Made by a program: the position numbers and the translations under genes
Shown: positions 53,702 through 62,265 of the stretch, piece after piece
How the letters are laid out: every line of letters starts with the position of its first letter
Numbering within the stretch: position 1 is the first letter of the stretch
The notes under the pieces: generated by a model
Database searches by the model: none
Told to the model about the DNA's origin: nothing
What the model saw: only the letters and a program-made list of their open reading frames with translations
Source of the DNA: a virus
Virus record (IMG/VR): IMGVR_UViG_3300031951_000087
Coordinates: 1-64,000 of that record
DNA: 64,000 bases
Direction: 5' to 3' (one strand)

Positions 53702-54347
53702 ATTTCCGACAAGGTCCCGTAGAAAACAATTCTTTGAAACCTTTAACAGGTATCAAGAATACATAAGTGAACCCACCACAAGGTTTTTAATTACCATAGA
53801 TGAGGATGACTCAGACATGAACAATGATGAGGTACTGGCAATACTTGAATCATACGATAATGTATCTTTTGTAATTGGTCAAAGTAATTCTAAAATTCAC
53901 GCAATTAACCGTGATATTGATACATCAGAAGATTGGGATATTATCTTATTGGCATCTGATGATATGATACCACAAGTTAAAGGGTTTGATAAAGTTATTA
54001 ATACTTTGATGAACGCAAATTACCCTGACACAGATGGAATCCTTTTCTTTAATGATGGATTTAAAGGTCAAGAATTAAACACATTGTGTATTTTGGGTAA
54101 GAAATATTATGAAAGATTTAATTACATTTATTATCCTGAATATAAATCAGTTTGGTGTGATAATGAGTTTATGTTAGTCGGAAACTTACTAAGAAAACAA
54201 AAGTATTTCCCAATGGTTATTATCAAACATGAACACCCTGATTGGGGATATGGTAAACATGACGTAATACACAATAAAAATCATTCAGACTTGTCTTTTG
54301 ATATGAATTTATTTAAAGATAGACAATCCAAAAATTTCTACATATGA
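53685..54347 (+). CDS. Glycosyltransferase-like protein, GT-A type
   Basis: 220 residues from ATG 53685, chosen because the fold starts with LLIKFPTRSRRKQFFETFNR; the farther start at 53634 would overlap the previous gene by 68 bp. RFLITIDEDDSDMNNDEV near 35 and IILLASDDMIPQVKGFDKVI near 85 carry the acidic pairs of GT-A enzymes. The C-terminal EHPDWGYGKHDVIHNKNH is a possible acceptor-side element. It overlaps both neighbours by 4-17 bp, so it is tightly coupled. Confidence 0.6.
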   Translation: MKLLIKFPTRSRRKQFFETFNRYQEYISEPTTRFLITIDEDDSDMNNDEVLAILESYDNVSFVIGQSNSKIHAINRDIDTSEDWDIILLASDDMIPQVKGFDKVINTLMNANYPDTDGILFFNDGFKGQELNTLCILGKKYYERFNYIYYPEYKSVWCDNEFMLVGNLLRKQKYFPMVIIKHEHPDWGYGKHDVIHNKNHSDLSFDMNLFKDRQSKNFYI

Positions 54348-55003
54348 AAAAAATCATATCATTTTGTTTGTGGGGTGATAATCCAAAATACACAATCGGA
54401 GCGATTGAAAACGCCAAATTAGCAAAAACAATATATCCTGATTGGACATGTAGATTTTATGTTGGTACTTCAACACCCGATGAAATTTGGGATGAATTAT
54501 ACGACATGGACAATACCGAAATGATTAATATGGAAATTGATGGTAATTGGTCAGGAATGTTTTGGAGATTTTATCCAGCGTCTGAAAATGACGTAGATGT
54601 TTTTATTGTCAGAGACACTGATTCAAGATTAAGTCAAAGAGAAAAAGAAGCCGTTGATGAATGGTTATCATCAGATAAAGGATTACATATTATGAGGGAC
54701 CATCCTTTTCATAATAGTTTAATTATGGGTGGTATGTGGGGAATGAAAAAAGACACGTTTCCTAAAATGAAGGAACTGATTGACATCTACAAGGGAGGTG
54801 ATTTTTGGCAAGTTGACCAAAACTTTTTAAATGAAATGGTTTACCCTTTGTGTAAAAATAATACCATTATACATGACGAATTCATGAATTTTGAAAGTTG
54901 GAAAAAACCATTTCCAAGTGAAAGAAAAGACAAGGAATTTGTTGGTGATGTTTTTGATGAACATAATCAAAGACACCCAGAATATTATACATTTATACCA
55001 TGA
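54344..55003 (+). CDS. Glycosyltransferase-like protein with DxDSR motif
   Basis: 219 residues. The start KKIISFCLWGDNPKYTIGAI is followed near 90 by DVFIVRDTDSRLSQREKEAV, where Asp-Thr-Asp-Ser-Arg is a GT-A metal-binding motif. MRDHPFHNSLIMGGMWGMKK is a likely substrate pocket, and DFWQVDQNFLNEMVYP resembles the DQ-type element of sugar transferases. It overlaps both neighbours by 4 bp. It should use a nucleotide sugar; the sugar is unknown. Confidence 0.6.
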   Translation: MKKIISFCLWGDNPKYTIGAIENAKLAKTIYPDWTCRFYVGTSTPDEIWDELYDMDNTEMINMEIDGNWSGMFWRFYPASENDVDVFIVRDTDSRLSQREKEAVDEWLSSDKGLHIMRDHPFHNSLIMGGMWGMKKDTFPKMKELIDIYKGGDFWQVDQNFLNEMVYPLCKNNTIIHDEFMNFESWKKPFPSERKDKEFVGDVFDEHNQRHPEYYTFIP

Positions 55004-55860
55004 AAATACTAATAATACAAGAAGCCGGAAGAAATGAACCAAACAAAGAATTTAGAGAGGCCAAAAATTTTCATAGGGGATTTCAAAAATTAGGGATTGA
55101 TAGCGTCGTATGGGGGTTAAACCATGAAAATTTCAATATCCCTTACAATGAAATATCTAAAGATTGTGATGTTATTTTTTTATTAGAAAATTATGAAACA
55201 GGTGGATGGGTACCCGATTTATCAAATGAAAAAAAATTAAAATTGTTTTGGTCTATTGATTCTCATTGTGTACCCACATCACATTTTAACACCGCAAAAA
55301 ACCATAATATTGATATTGTACTTTATGCGGTATATAATCACGGAAAATTATTTGGTAGTCGTAAAACAATTTATTTACCTAATGCATATCCAGATGATTT
55401 AATTTACCCCATTAATGAAATTGAAAAAATTAATGATGTTGGGTTTTGTGGTTCTATTTTAAATCGACAATCACATTTAAATTTATTATCAAAAAATTTT
55501 AATTTTAAAAATGATACTTTTGTTTTGGGACAAAAAATGGTTGAGACTATTAACTCATATAAAATTCATTTTAATAGAAATTTATCTGATGATATTAATT
55601 TTAGAACGTTTGAGACTTTAGGGTGTAAAACGTTTTTAATAACAAACCCAACACCAGGTATTAATGAATTATTTGAGATTGATAAACATTTAGTTGTTTA
55701 TAAAAATAACGATGAATTAATTGAAAAAATAAAATATTATTTAGATAATGAAAATGAAAGAAAATTGATTGAAAATCAAGGTTATGAATTTGTTAGAGAA
55801 AACCACACTTATTTTCAAAGAGCTAAACAAATTGTAAAAATAATAGAAGAAAATGTTTGA
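55000..55860 (+). CDS. GT-B glycosyltransferase, CgeB-like
   Basis: 286 residues. The N-terminal lobe begins KILIIQEAGRNEPNKEFREA; DCDVIFLLENYETGGWVPD near 55 and LKLFWSIDSHCVPTSHFNTA near 85 follow the CgeB pattern. The C-terminal lobe has VGFCGSILNRQSHLNLLSKN near 146 and RTFETLGCKTFLITNPTPGI near 205, typical of PF13524-type glycosyltransferases. It overlaps both neighbours by a few bases. A sugar-adding role is well supported; donor and acceptor are not. Confidence 0.68.
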   Translation: MKILIIQEAGRNEPNKEFREAKNFHRGFQKLGIDSVVWGLNHENFNIPYNEISKDCDVIFLLENYETGGWVPDLSNEKKLKLFWSIDSHCVPTSHFNTAKNHNIDIVLYAVYNHGKLFGSRKTIYLPNAYPDDLIYPINEIEKINDVGFCGSILNRQSHLNLLSKNFNFKNDTFVLGQKMVETINSYKIHFNRNLSDDINFRTFETLGCKTFLITNPTPGINELFEIDKHLVVYKNNDELIEKIKYYLDNENERKLIENQGYEFVRENHTYFQRAKQIVKIIEENV

Positions 55861-56632
55861 TAGAATTGTCACAAGTACTAATGAAAATAGTACTTATTTA
55901 GGATTTTGGGAGCTTCAAATTTTATCCCATAAAAAGTTTTTCCCTGAAAAAAAAATAACAATAGCTTTTTTAACCGATAGAACATATGAAGATGAATTAG
56001 TTAAAGAAATGATTAGTTATGATATTGACGTACAGATATATAAACCAATTAATGGTATTCCCGAAGGAAACCATGCTAAAATATTAAGATACCTATGTGC
56101 ATCACAATATGATAATGAAATTTGTTGTATTACTGATATGGATACAATACCATTGCAAAAAGAATATTTAACCAATCAAACTAATCTTAGAGAACCAAAT
56201 AAATTATTATGTATTGGTGCCGAGGTTTATAAAAACACACCCCACTATGGTAAATTTCCCGCACACCACATGACAGCTGAAGGAAAAATATTTAAACAAT
56301 TATTTAACCCTAATAATTTAAATTATGAAGACAGTGTTAAAGAAATTTCAAATTTTAAAGTTTTTGATTCAAAAGAAAGCCTTGTTAATTCAAGGGATGG
56401 TTTTTCGGATGAATCATTAATTAGAGTTTTAATAGAAAAAAATAGTGTCCCTGTTCAACATATAGTAAGAAATGTTGACATATATAATGATTGGATTGAT
56501 AGAAGTTGGTGGAATATTGATATTGAAAAATTAAAAAATTTAAAATATATAGAGTCAAATTTATTAAGACCTTATGATGAAAATAAACAACAAATTGAAC
56601 CAATTTTACAATTTTTAAAAGATGAATCATAA
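55853..56632 (+). CDS. Glycosyltransferase-like protein with DMDT motif
   Basis: 259 residues. CCITDMDTIPLQKEYLTNQT near 92-110 has the Asp-x-Asp metal motif of GT-A fold enzymes. Upstream ITIAFLTDRTYEDEL is the first Rossmann-like strand. HYGKFPAHHMTAEGKIF near 135 may line the acceptor site. No membrane segment is seen. It overlaps its neighbours by 8 and 11 bp. Confidence 0.55.
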   Translation: MFDRIVTSTNENSTYLGFWELQILSHKKFFPEKKITIAFLTDRTYEDELVKEMISYDIDVQIYKPINGIPEGNHAKILRYLCASQYDNEICCITDMDTIPLQKEYLTNQTNLREPNKLLCIGAEVYKNTPHYGKFPAHHMTAEGKIFKQLFNPNNLNYEDSVKEISNFKVFDSKESLVNSRDGFSDESLIRVLIEKNSVPVQHIVRNVDIYNDWIDRSWWNIDIEKLKNLKYIESNLLRPYDENKQQIEPILQFLKDES

Positions 56633-57212
56633 AAAAGCGGTTTTAGAAGGATTGGAAACTGGTAAACAGTTACCACATAATGATAGATTAACACAAGTAT
56701 TTAATAACCTACTTAATATTGAAGATGGTTATTGCGTTGAAATAGGTGCGGGATACGGTGAAACTACTGTTAAATTATTAAACTCAGTTAAAAACTATAA
56801 AATAATCGTTGTTGACCCATTTGAAGATGGTTGGGGTAGTATGCCTGAGTCCTACGGAAAACCATATCCATTTTTTCTTTTTCAAAATGCAATTAAACAA
56901 TTTTCAGATAAAGTAATATTAATTAAAAAATCATCTGATGATTCATCGGTTATTGATGAATTATTAAAATACAAACCAATAATTTTTTCATTTGTTGACG
57001 GATTACAATATACCGATAATGTATTGTACGATTTAAATATGATGGATAAATTAAATTGTAAAGTAATATGTGTTGACGATTATAATAGATTAACTAACAT
57101 TAGTCAGGTCCCTTTAGCAATTGAGGAATTTATAAAAAATAATAAAAATTATGATGTTGTTTATCAAAACGACAATAAAGAAATTTATTTAGTTAGAAAT
57201 GAAAAAAATTAA
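56622..57212 (+). CDS. Class I SAM methyltransferase-like protein
   Basis: 196 residues. CVEIGAGYGETTVKLL at 38-53 is the glycine-rich SAM-binding loop; KIIVVDPFEDGWGSM carries the acidic residue at the end of strand 2; IIFSFVDGLQYTDNVLYDLN and CKVICVDDYNRLTN are later strands. The layout resembles the family-24 group found in polysaccharide clusters. It could methylate a sugar or a lipid-linked precursor made by the surrounding enzymes. It overlaps its neighbours by 11 and 14 bp. Confidence 0.65.
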   Translation: MNHKKAVLEGLETGKQLPHNDRLTQVFNNLLNIEDGYCVEIGAGYGETTVKLLNSVKNYKIIVVDPFEDGWGSMPESYGKPYPFFLFQNAIKQFSDKVILIKKSSDDSSVIDELLKYKPIIFSFVDGLQYTDNVLYDLNMMDKLNCKVICVDDYNRLTNISQVPLAIEEFIKNNKNYDVVYQNDNKEIYLVRNEKN

Positions 57213-57765
57213 ATATTTTAGATTTGATGATGTTTGTATTAATGCTGATATAGATTTGATAAACAAAATGACAACATTTATGTTTGAAAAATTTCCAGAC
57301 TGTGTTGTATTGTACGGAGTATCACCATTAGTTCACGACATGAGTTATGAAAAGAATGATGTTGAGAAACAAAGAATTTTTCCAAGAATATTAAACGCGT
57401 TATCGGATTATAAAAACTTCTATAAGGTTGACATGGCTGGATTGCCTGAGTTTCACCCAAAAGCAACATTAGCAGCACATGGATTAATACATGTTGACCA
57501 TAGATTATTACCAAAGTCAGTACAAGAAATTAGTATATTAATTAGTGCTAGTTTAGTTAAATCAAAAATATTTATTCCACCATTTAATAAATGGAATAAA
57601 GATACTGAAGAAATATGTGATGAACATGGAATTGAATTAGTTAAATTTGAAGACGGTTGGTTGAGTATGGAACATAACAATTTTTCTGATATTCATAATA
57701 AATGGTATCTTCATGCTAGAGAATTTGAGTATGAAGATTTTGTTAAATGGTTTGGAAATGTATAA
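57199..57765 (+). CDS. NodB-like polysaccharide deacetylase homolog
   Basis: 188 residues. YFRFDDVC places Asp10-Asp11 like the first NodB motif; AAHGLIHVDH gives His94 and His98 of the zinc triad with His101 nearby; FIPPFNKWN matches the R/x-P-P-F/Y motif. The fold is a short version of carbohydrate esterase 4 (usually about 200 residues). It could remove acetyl groups from N-acetyl sugars in the glycan built by neighbouring enzymes. No signal peptide is seen, so it acts in the cytoplasm. The last 8 bp overlap the dehydrogenase gene. Confidence 0.65.
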   Translation: MKKIKYFRFDDVCINADIDLINKMTTFMFEKFPDCVVLYGVSPLVHDMSYEKNDVEKQRIFPRILNALSDYKNFYKVDMAGLPEFHPKATLAAHGLIHVDHRLLPKSVQEISILISASLVKSKIFIPPFNKWNKDTEEICDEHGIELVKFEDGWLSMEHNNFSDIHNKWYLHAREFEYEDFVKWFGNV

Positions 57766-58540
57766 AGTAGGTATTGTAGGTATGGGATTTGTGGGGAAAG
57801 CTGTGTTTCACGGTTTTTCTTTATTTTGTGAAACTAAAGGGTATGATATTGACCCTAAAAAAAGTACACATACTCTTGATGATGTTTTAAATTCTGATTT
57901 TGTTTTTGTTTGTTTGCCAACGCCAGAATCTTCAAATGGCTCAGCAGATTTAACCTACATACATGATTTTTTTAATTCGTTAGAAAATAAAAATCCAATT
58001 TTTATTTTAAAATCAACAGTACCAATAGGGACAACATCTAATATTGAATCGTTGTATTCGGTTAAAATTGTTCATAGTCCAGAATTTTTATCCGCCAGAA
58101 CCGCAGACATTGATTTTATAACATCTAATCGTGTTATTGTTGGTTCTAACAATTTAGAAATTTCATTAAAAGTTAACGAATTATTCACACAAAGATTTCC
58201 AGGTATTAATACTGTCACAACAACCCCAAATGAATCAGAATTAATTAAGTATTTTTTAAATTGTTTTTTCTCAACAAAAATAACATTCTTTAATGAAATG
58301 AGATTATTATCCGATAAACTTAATTTAAGTTGGGATAGTATTATGAATGGTGTATTAAGTGATGGTAGAATTGAAAAAATGCACACGGATGTTCCTGGAC
58401 ATGACGGTAAATTTGGATTTGGTGGTGCTTGTTTTCCTAAAGACACAAAAGCCCTTAGAGACGTGTTTATTCAAAACCAAATTCAACCAATTGTTTTAGA
58501 TTCAGTTATTAAACAAAATAGTATTATTAGACATGATTGA
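57758..58540 (+). CDS. UDP-sugar dehydrogenase-like protein, lacking the C-terminal domain
   Basis: 260 residues from ATG 57758, against 390-450 for cellular UDP-glucose dehydrogenases. NAD loop VGIVGMGFVGKAVFHGF with GxGxxG at 8-13; VFVCLPTPESSNGSADLTYI; VHSPEFLSARTA with Glu109; catalytic Cys225 in FGFGGACFPKDTKAL. It ends just after the dimer helix, so the third domain that completes the UDP-sugar site is missing. It may still bind substrate with a partner protein, or act on a smaller sugar. The longer upstream start would overlap the deacetylase gene by 53 bp. Confidence 0.72.
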   Translation: MYKVGIVGMGFVGKAVFHGFSLFCETKGYDIDPKKSTHTLDDVLNSDFVFVCLPTPESSNGSADLTYIHDFFNSLENKNPIFILKSTVPIGTTSNIESLYSVKIVHSPEFLSARTADIDFITSNRVIVGSNNLEISLKVNELFTQRFPGINTVTTTPNESELIKYFLNCFFSTKITFFNEMRLLSDKLNLSWDSIMNGVLSDGRIEKMHTDVPGHDGKFGFGGACFPKDTKALRDVFIQNQIQPIVLDSVIKQNSIIRHD

Positions 58541-59012
58541 ATTAAATGATATAAATTGGGGCGGTTCAGGAATTGAAAAATGTTTATACGATTTTTTAAT
58601 TAATAAATTTCCTAAAGGAACTAAAATGTTAGAATTTGGTGGAGGTAAAGTATCAACAAATGTTTTTTCTAATTACTTTAATTTAACAACAGTTGAAGAA
58701 GATTTAGAATGGTTAAACATTTTTAAAAATAGGTACATTTATGCACCAATAAAAAATGATTGGTATGACAATGAAATATTATCTAAAGAATTAGATAATG
58801 ATTATCAAGTTATTTTTGTTGATGGTCCATTAGGCGAAGGAAATCGTGTTGGATTATTAAATAATTTAAATTTATTTAATGAAAATATTACTTGGGTTTT
58901 TCATGATACATACAGAGTATCTGAAAAAAATTTAGCGACTGAATTCTCTGAAAAAACAAACAAAAAAATAACGTTTTATTCTGAGTGTGATTATTGGGCA
59001 ATTGTAGAATAA
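58533..59012 (+). CDS. Methyltransferase-like Rossmann protein
   Basis: 159 residues. KMLEFGGGKVST at 32-43 is a glycine-rich loop; LTTVEEDLEWLNIFKNRYIY gives the acidic strand-2 end; DYQVIFVDGPLGEGNRVGLL and ITWVFHDTYRVS follow. The fold is class I SAM-dependent methyltransferase-like, though short. It overlaps the dehydrogenase by 8 bp and ends 1 bp before the WbqC-like gene. The target is unknown, presumably a glycan or its precursor. Confidence 0.5.
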   Translation: MIELNDINWGGSGIEKCLYDFLINKFPKGTKMLEFGGGKVSTNVFSNYFNLTTVEEDLEWLNIFKNRYIYAPIKNDWYDNEILSKELDNDYQVIFVDGPLGEGNRVGLLNNLNLFNENITWVFHDTYRVSEKNLATEFSEKTNKKITFYSECDYWAIVE

Positions 59013-59013
59013 T

Positions 59014-59580
59014 ATGAAAATATCTATACACCAACCTAATTTTATGCCTTGGTTACCATTTTTCAAAAAAATTGAAATTGTTGATAAATTTGTTATTTTA
59101 CAAAATTGCCAATTTGAAAAAAACAATTTTCAAAATAGATTTAATATTGAAGACAAGTGGTATACCTTAAGTACCAATAGAGGATTAGAACCAATTATAA
59201 ATAAAAAATATGTTAATCATGTTAAAGATTGGTTAAAAATTAAAAACAATCTTAAAGACTATAAAGAAGTTTTAGACATGTTTGATGATTGTATTACTGA
59301 AAATTTATCAGAAACAAATTCTAAAATTATAAAAAAAGTTTGTAATATGTTAGATATTAAAACTGAAATTGTGTTTGATTACCCGACTGATTTAAAATCA
59401 ACGGAAAGGTTACTTGATATCTGTGTTAAACATGGCGCAACTGAATATGTTGCGGGAAGTAGTGGAAAAAAATACATGGACATTAAATTATTTGAAGATA
59501 GAAACATTAATGTAATTTTTCAGTCAACAAATAAAGAAGATATGATACCAATAGTTGAGGTATTAAAAAAACAACTTTAA
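59014..59580 (+). CDS. WbqC-like family protein
   Basis: 188 residues. The start KISIHQPNFMPWLPFFKKIE, followed by DKFVILQNCQFEKNNFQNRF near 30-50, is the clear signature of WbqC-like proteins (PF08889), which occur in O-antigen and other surface polysaccharide clusters with an unknown biochemical role. It ends the contiguous glycan group; 30 bp later PhoH begins. Its presence supports that the run makes an unusual sugar or aminosugar. Confidence 0.82.
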   Translation: MKISIHQPNFMPWLPFFKKIEIVDKFVILQNCQFEKNNFQNRFNIEDKWYTLSTNRGLEPIINKKYVNHVKDWLKIKNNLKDYKEVLDMFDDCITENLSETNSKIIKKVCNMLDIKTEIVFDYPTDLKSTERLLDICVKHGATEYVAGSSGKKYMDIKLFEDRNINVIFQSTNKEDMIPIVEVLKKQL

Positions 59581-59610
59581 TTTTTAAAAAAAAATAATAC
59601 TTTATATATA

Positions 59611-60357
59611 ATGGATAAAAAACCTAGAAGAACCCCTACAGTATCTGTAGAAGACTCAAACCAACAACACAAATCAAAAAAAGAAATTATCGGTACTTTG
59701 ATTAAGAAAAAAACAAAAGATAAATTTTTATCAGATAGTCAAAAAGAGTATTATGAAATATTACAAAACAATCAGATAACAATTTGTTCAGGTCCTGCAG
59801 GTGTAGGTAAATCATATATTGCAATGAAAGCCGCAATTGATTTATTAGCCGACCCCAACAATTCTTACGAAAAATTAATTATTGTAAGACCCGCAGTTGA
59901 AGCCGAGGAAAAACTTGGTTCACTACCTGGGAATGTTGAAGAAAAATTAGACCCGTATATTTTTCCGTCTTACTATCTTTTAAATAAAATTATTGGAAAA
60001 GATGTTAGGGAAAAATTAAAAAATATGGAAATTATTGAAGTTTTCGCCTTGGCTTATATGAGAGGTATGAACATTGATAACTCAATTCTTATTTTTGAAG
60101 AAGCACAAAACTGTACACCAAAACAAATGAAACTTCTTTTAACAAGAATTGGTTTTAACAGTAAATTTTTTATATCTGGTGATTTAGAACAAACTGACCG
60201 ATATAAGGACAAAACACATTCAGGACTATGGGACGCTTTAGAAAAGTTTAAAAACATTGATGATATAGGAACTTTTACATTTAAAGATTCTGACATTGTT
60301 AGAAATGCGATAATTACAAAAATATTAAAAAAATACGAAGATGAAGTTCGCTTTTGA
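59611..60357 (+). CDS. phoH: PhoH-like ATPase
   Basis: 248 residues. Walker A GPAGVGKS at 61-68; KLIIVRPAVEAEEKLGSLPG near 90-109, the PhoH motif; Walker B SILIFEEAQNCTPKQMKLLL near 152-170; FISGDLEQTDRYKDKTHSGL near 185. PhoH is common in phages; it is an RNA-binding ATPase/helicase-like protein of unclear function. A charged N-terminal tail (PRRTPTVSVEDSNQQHKSKK) precedes the core. It overlaps the next gene by 17 bp. Confidence 0.88.
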   Translation: MDKKPRRTPTVSVEDSNQQHKSKKEIIGTLIKKKTKDKFLSDSQKEYYEILQNNQITICSGPAGVGKSYIAMKAAIDLLADPNNSYEKLIIVRPAVEAEEKLGSLPGNVEEKLDPYIFPSYYLLNKIIGKDVREKLKNMEIIEVFALAYMRGMNIDNSILIFEEAQNCTPKQMKLLLTRIGFNSKFFISGDLEQTDRYKDKTHSGLWDALEKFKNIDDIGTFTFKDSDIVRNAIITKILKKYEDEVRF

Positions 60358-60952
60358 TACCGATGAAGTTTTAAGAGACACAATCTCTAAAATGAAAGCT
60401 ACTTATGAAAAGTTTTTTATTGAGGACTATGTTTCTGAAGAAGGTGAAGAAGAGTTTGAGTATAAAATAATTGAACCAATTACTTCACACAAATTTTCAG
60501 AACATTTTTTATTCCCATCTGAAAGTGACTATATTAATTTTTTATACTTGGATTTCCCAATGAATATTTTTGGTCACTCACCATCAATGTCGGCAAATAC
60601 ATTTAACACTTTTTCTGAAATTCAAAAAAATGTTTTATCTAAAAGAGACAAATTAAGTGTTATAGGAATGGGTGTGGCAAAAATAAAACCAGCATCATTA
60701 TTTTTTTACTCAAAATATGGTATGGAAGTAGACAACATACAATTTTACAATAAAAAAACCATCAAAAAAATATGGTCTAAATTTGATGTTATAGTTACAG
60801 CAAACCCAGATTTACTTGAAATTAAACCAAAAAACAAAACATCAATTAAAATAAACACGGATTATAACCAAAACTATGAGTCTGATTATTCAATTGATTC
60901 TATTGAAGGTTTTACTTCGGTATATAATCAATTAAAATTAAAACATGCTTAA
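60341..60952 (+). CDS. HAD-like protein (nucleotidase-like start)
   Basis: 203 residues. The N-terminus FAFDTDEVLRDTISKM has the DxD of HAD motif I, in the variant with Glu at the position usually Gly; LSVIGMGVAKIKPASLFFYS is consistent with motif II region; IWSKFDVIVTANPDLLEIKP may be motif III. A large insertion (about 40-90) is negatively charged. It is most like phage-encoded HAD proteins of the 5'-nucleotidase type; the substrate cannot be named. It is coupled to PhoH and to a small gene by overlaps. Confidence 0.6.
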   Translation: MKFAFDTDEVLRDTISKMKATYEKFFIEDYVSEEGEEEFEYKIIEPITSHKFSEHFLFPSESDYINFLYLDFPMNIFGHSPSMSANTFNTFSEIQKNVLSKRDKLSVIGMGVAKIKPASLFFYSKYGMEVDNIQFYNKKTIKKIWSKFDVIVTANPDLLEIKPKNKTSIKINTDYNQNYESDYSIDSIEGFTSVYNQLKLKHA

Positions 60953-61211
60953 TATATTTGGAGAAACATATCACATTGATTTTGATAAAATTGAGAATTT
61001 AATTTCTATAAAACAAACAGACACTGGTGATACTAAACAAAATGTTAGTATCGTTAAATTTGAACTTATTAAAACAATGTTAGATGTTGTTCTTTCAGAG
61101 TCGGGTGAAATTGATGAAAAGATGGGTTTAAAAGGTAGTAATGATTTAACTATTCCCTTTAAAATTGCTTTTAATACATTATTAAGATACGAAATATTAC
61201 AAACATTATGA
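60945..61211 (+). CDS. Small hypothetical protein
   Basis: 88 residues, unrecognised. Mixed beta/alpha with SIVKFELIKTMLDVVLSESG in the middle and IPFKIAFNTLLRYEIL at the end. Overlaps of 8 and 4 bp with neighbours support translation. No motif. Confidence 0.55.
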   Translation: MLNIFGETYHIDFDKIENLISIKQTDTGDTKQNVSIVKFELIKTMLDVVLSESGEIDEKMGLKGSNDLTIPFKIAFNTLLRYEILQTL

Positions 61212-62263
61212 ACACAGAACTTATAACAAAATTAGAATTATCAATTAGTAATTTGGAAGAAAAAAAATCAAGAATATATTTTTTAGTTCAAGATACTAAA
61301 GGTAACGCCAAAGCTTCTATTAGAGTAATTTATGAAATGGCTTACCATTTATTTGAAAATGGTTACAACGCAATTATTATGCATGAACAAACTGACTATA
61401 AAGGTGTTTCATCTTGGTTAGATGAAAAATACATGTCATTACCACACAAACCAATTGAGGGACAAAACTTAGAAATTTCACCTGAAGATTTTATGATAAT
61501 TCCTGAATTATATGGACACGTAATGGAACAAGTTTCAAAATTTCCATGTGGTAAGATTGTATTATGTCAATCATATGATTACATAATGGAAACATTAAGT
61601 CCCGGTACATCTTGGTCACAATACGGATTTTTAAAGTGTATCACAACTAGCGAAGAACAAAAAAAATATTTGGAAAAAATAATGAAAAATGTTTCATTTG
61701 ATGTTATTGAACCAACAATTTCAAATTCATTCGAAAGAAAACCAATACCGTCAAAACCAATAGTGTCTGTTCACACAAGAGACCAAAGGGACACTATGAA
61801 GTTGATTAAAACTTTTTATTTAAAATACCCACAATTTAGATGGATTACTTTTAGAGATATGAGAGGTTTGAGTGAATTAGAATTTGCAACAATACTAAAA
61901 GACTCTTTTGTGTCTATATGGGTTGATGACATTTCAGGTCTTGGGACATATCCATTAGAATCAATGAAAACAGGTACACCTGTGATTGGAAAAATACCTA
62001 ATTTAAAACCTGATTGGATGAATGAACACAATGGTATTTGGACAAATGATACAATAAACATGGTTGATATATTAGCGGAATTTACACAAAACTGGCTTGA
62101 GGATAACATTTCAGAAAAACTTTACGAATCAGGTTATGAAACAGCTGAAAAATTTACAAATACTGATGATTTCAAATCAAAAGTTTTAGAACGTTTTTCA
62201 TCATATATAAACACGAGATTAAGTAATTTTAATTCTCAATTAGAAAAATTAAAAACAAATTAA
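61208..62263 (+). CDS. Glycosyltransferase, GT-B fold
   Basis: 351 residues. N-lobe: IYFLVQDTKGNAKASIRVIY and HLFENGYNAIIMHEQ, then FMIIPELYGHVMEQVSKFPC. C-lobe: KPIVSVHTRDQRDTMKLIKT near 185, FVSIWVDDISGLGTYPLESM near 236-255, and GTPVIGKIPNLKPDW, the family pattern for the sugar-nucleotide site. It belongs to the same functional group as the block above, separated by PhoH and two small genes. Donor unknown. Confidence 0.65.
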   Translation: MNTELITKLELSISNLEEKKSRIYFLVQDTKGNAKASIRVIYEMAYHLFENGYNAIIMHEQTDYKGVSSWLDEKYMSLPHKPIEGQNLEISPEDFMIIPELYGHVMEQVSKFPCGKIVLCQSYDYIMETLSPGTSWSQYGFLKCITTSEEQKKYLEKIMKNVSFDVIEPTISNSFERKPIPSKPIVSVHTRDQRDTMKLIKTFYLKYPQFRWITFRDMRGLSELEFATILKDSFVSIWVDDISGLGTYPLESMKTGTPVIGKIPNLKPDWMNEHNGIWTNDTINMVDILAEFTQNWLEDNISEKLYESGYETAEKFTNTDDFKSKVLERFSSYINTRLSNFNSQLEKLKTN

Positions 62264-62265
62264 TT

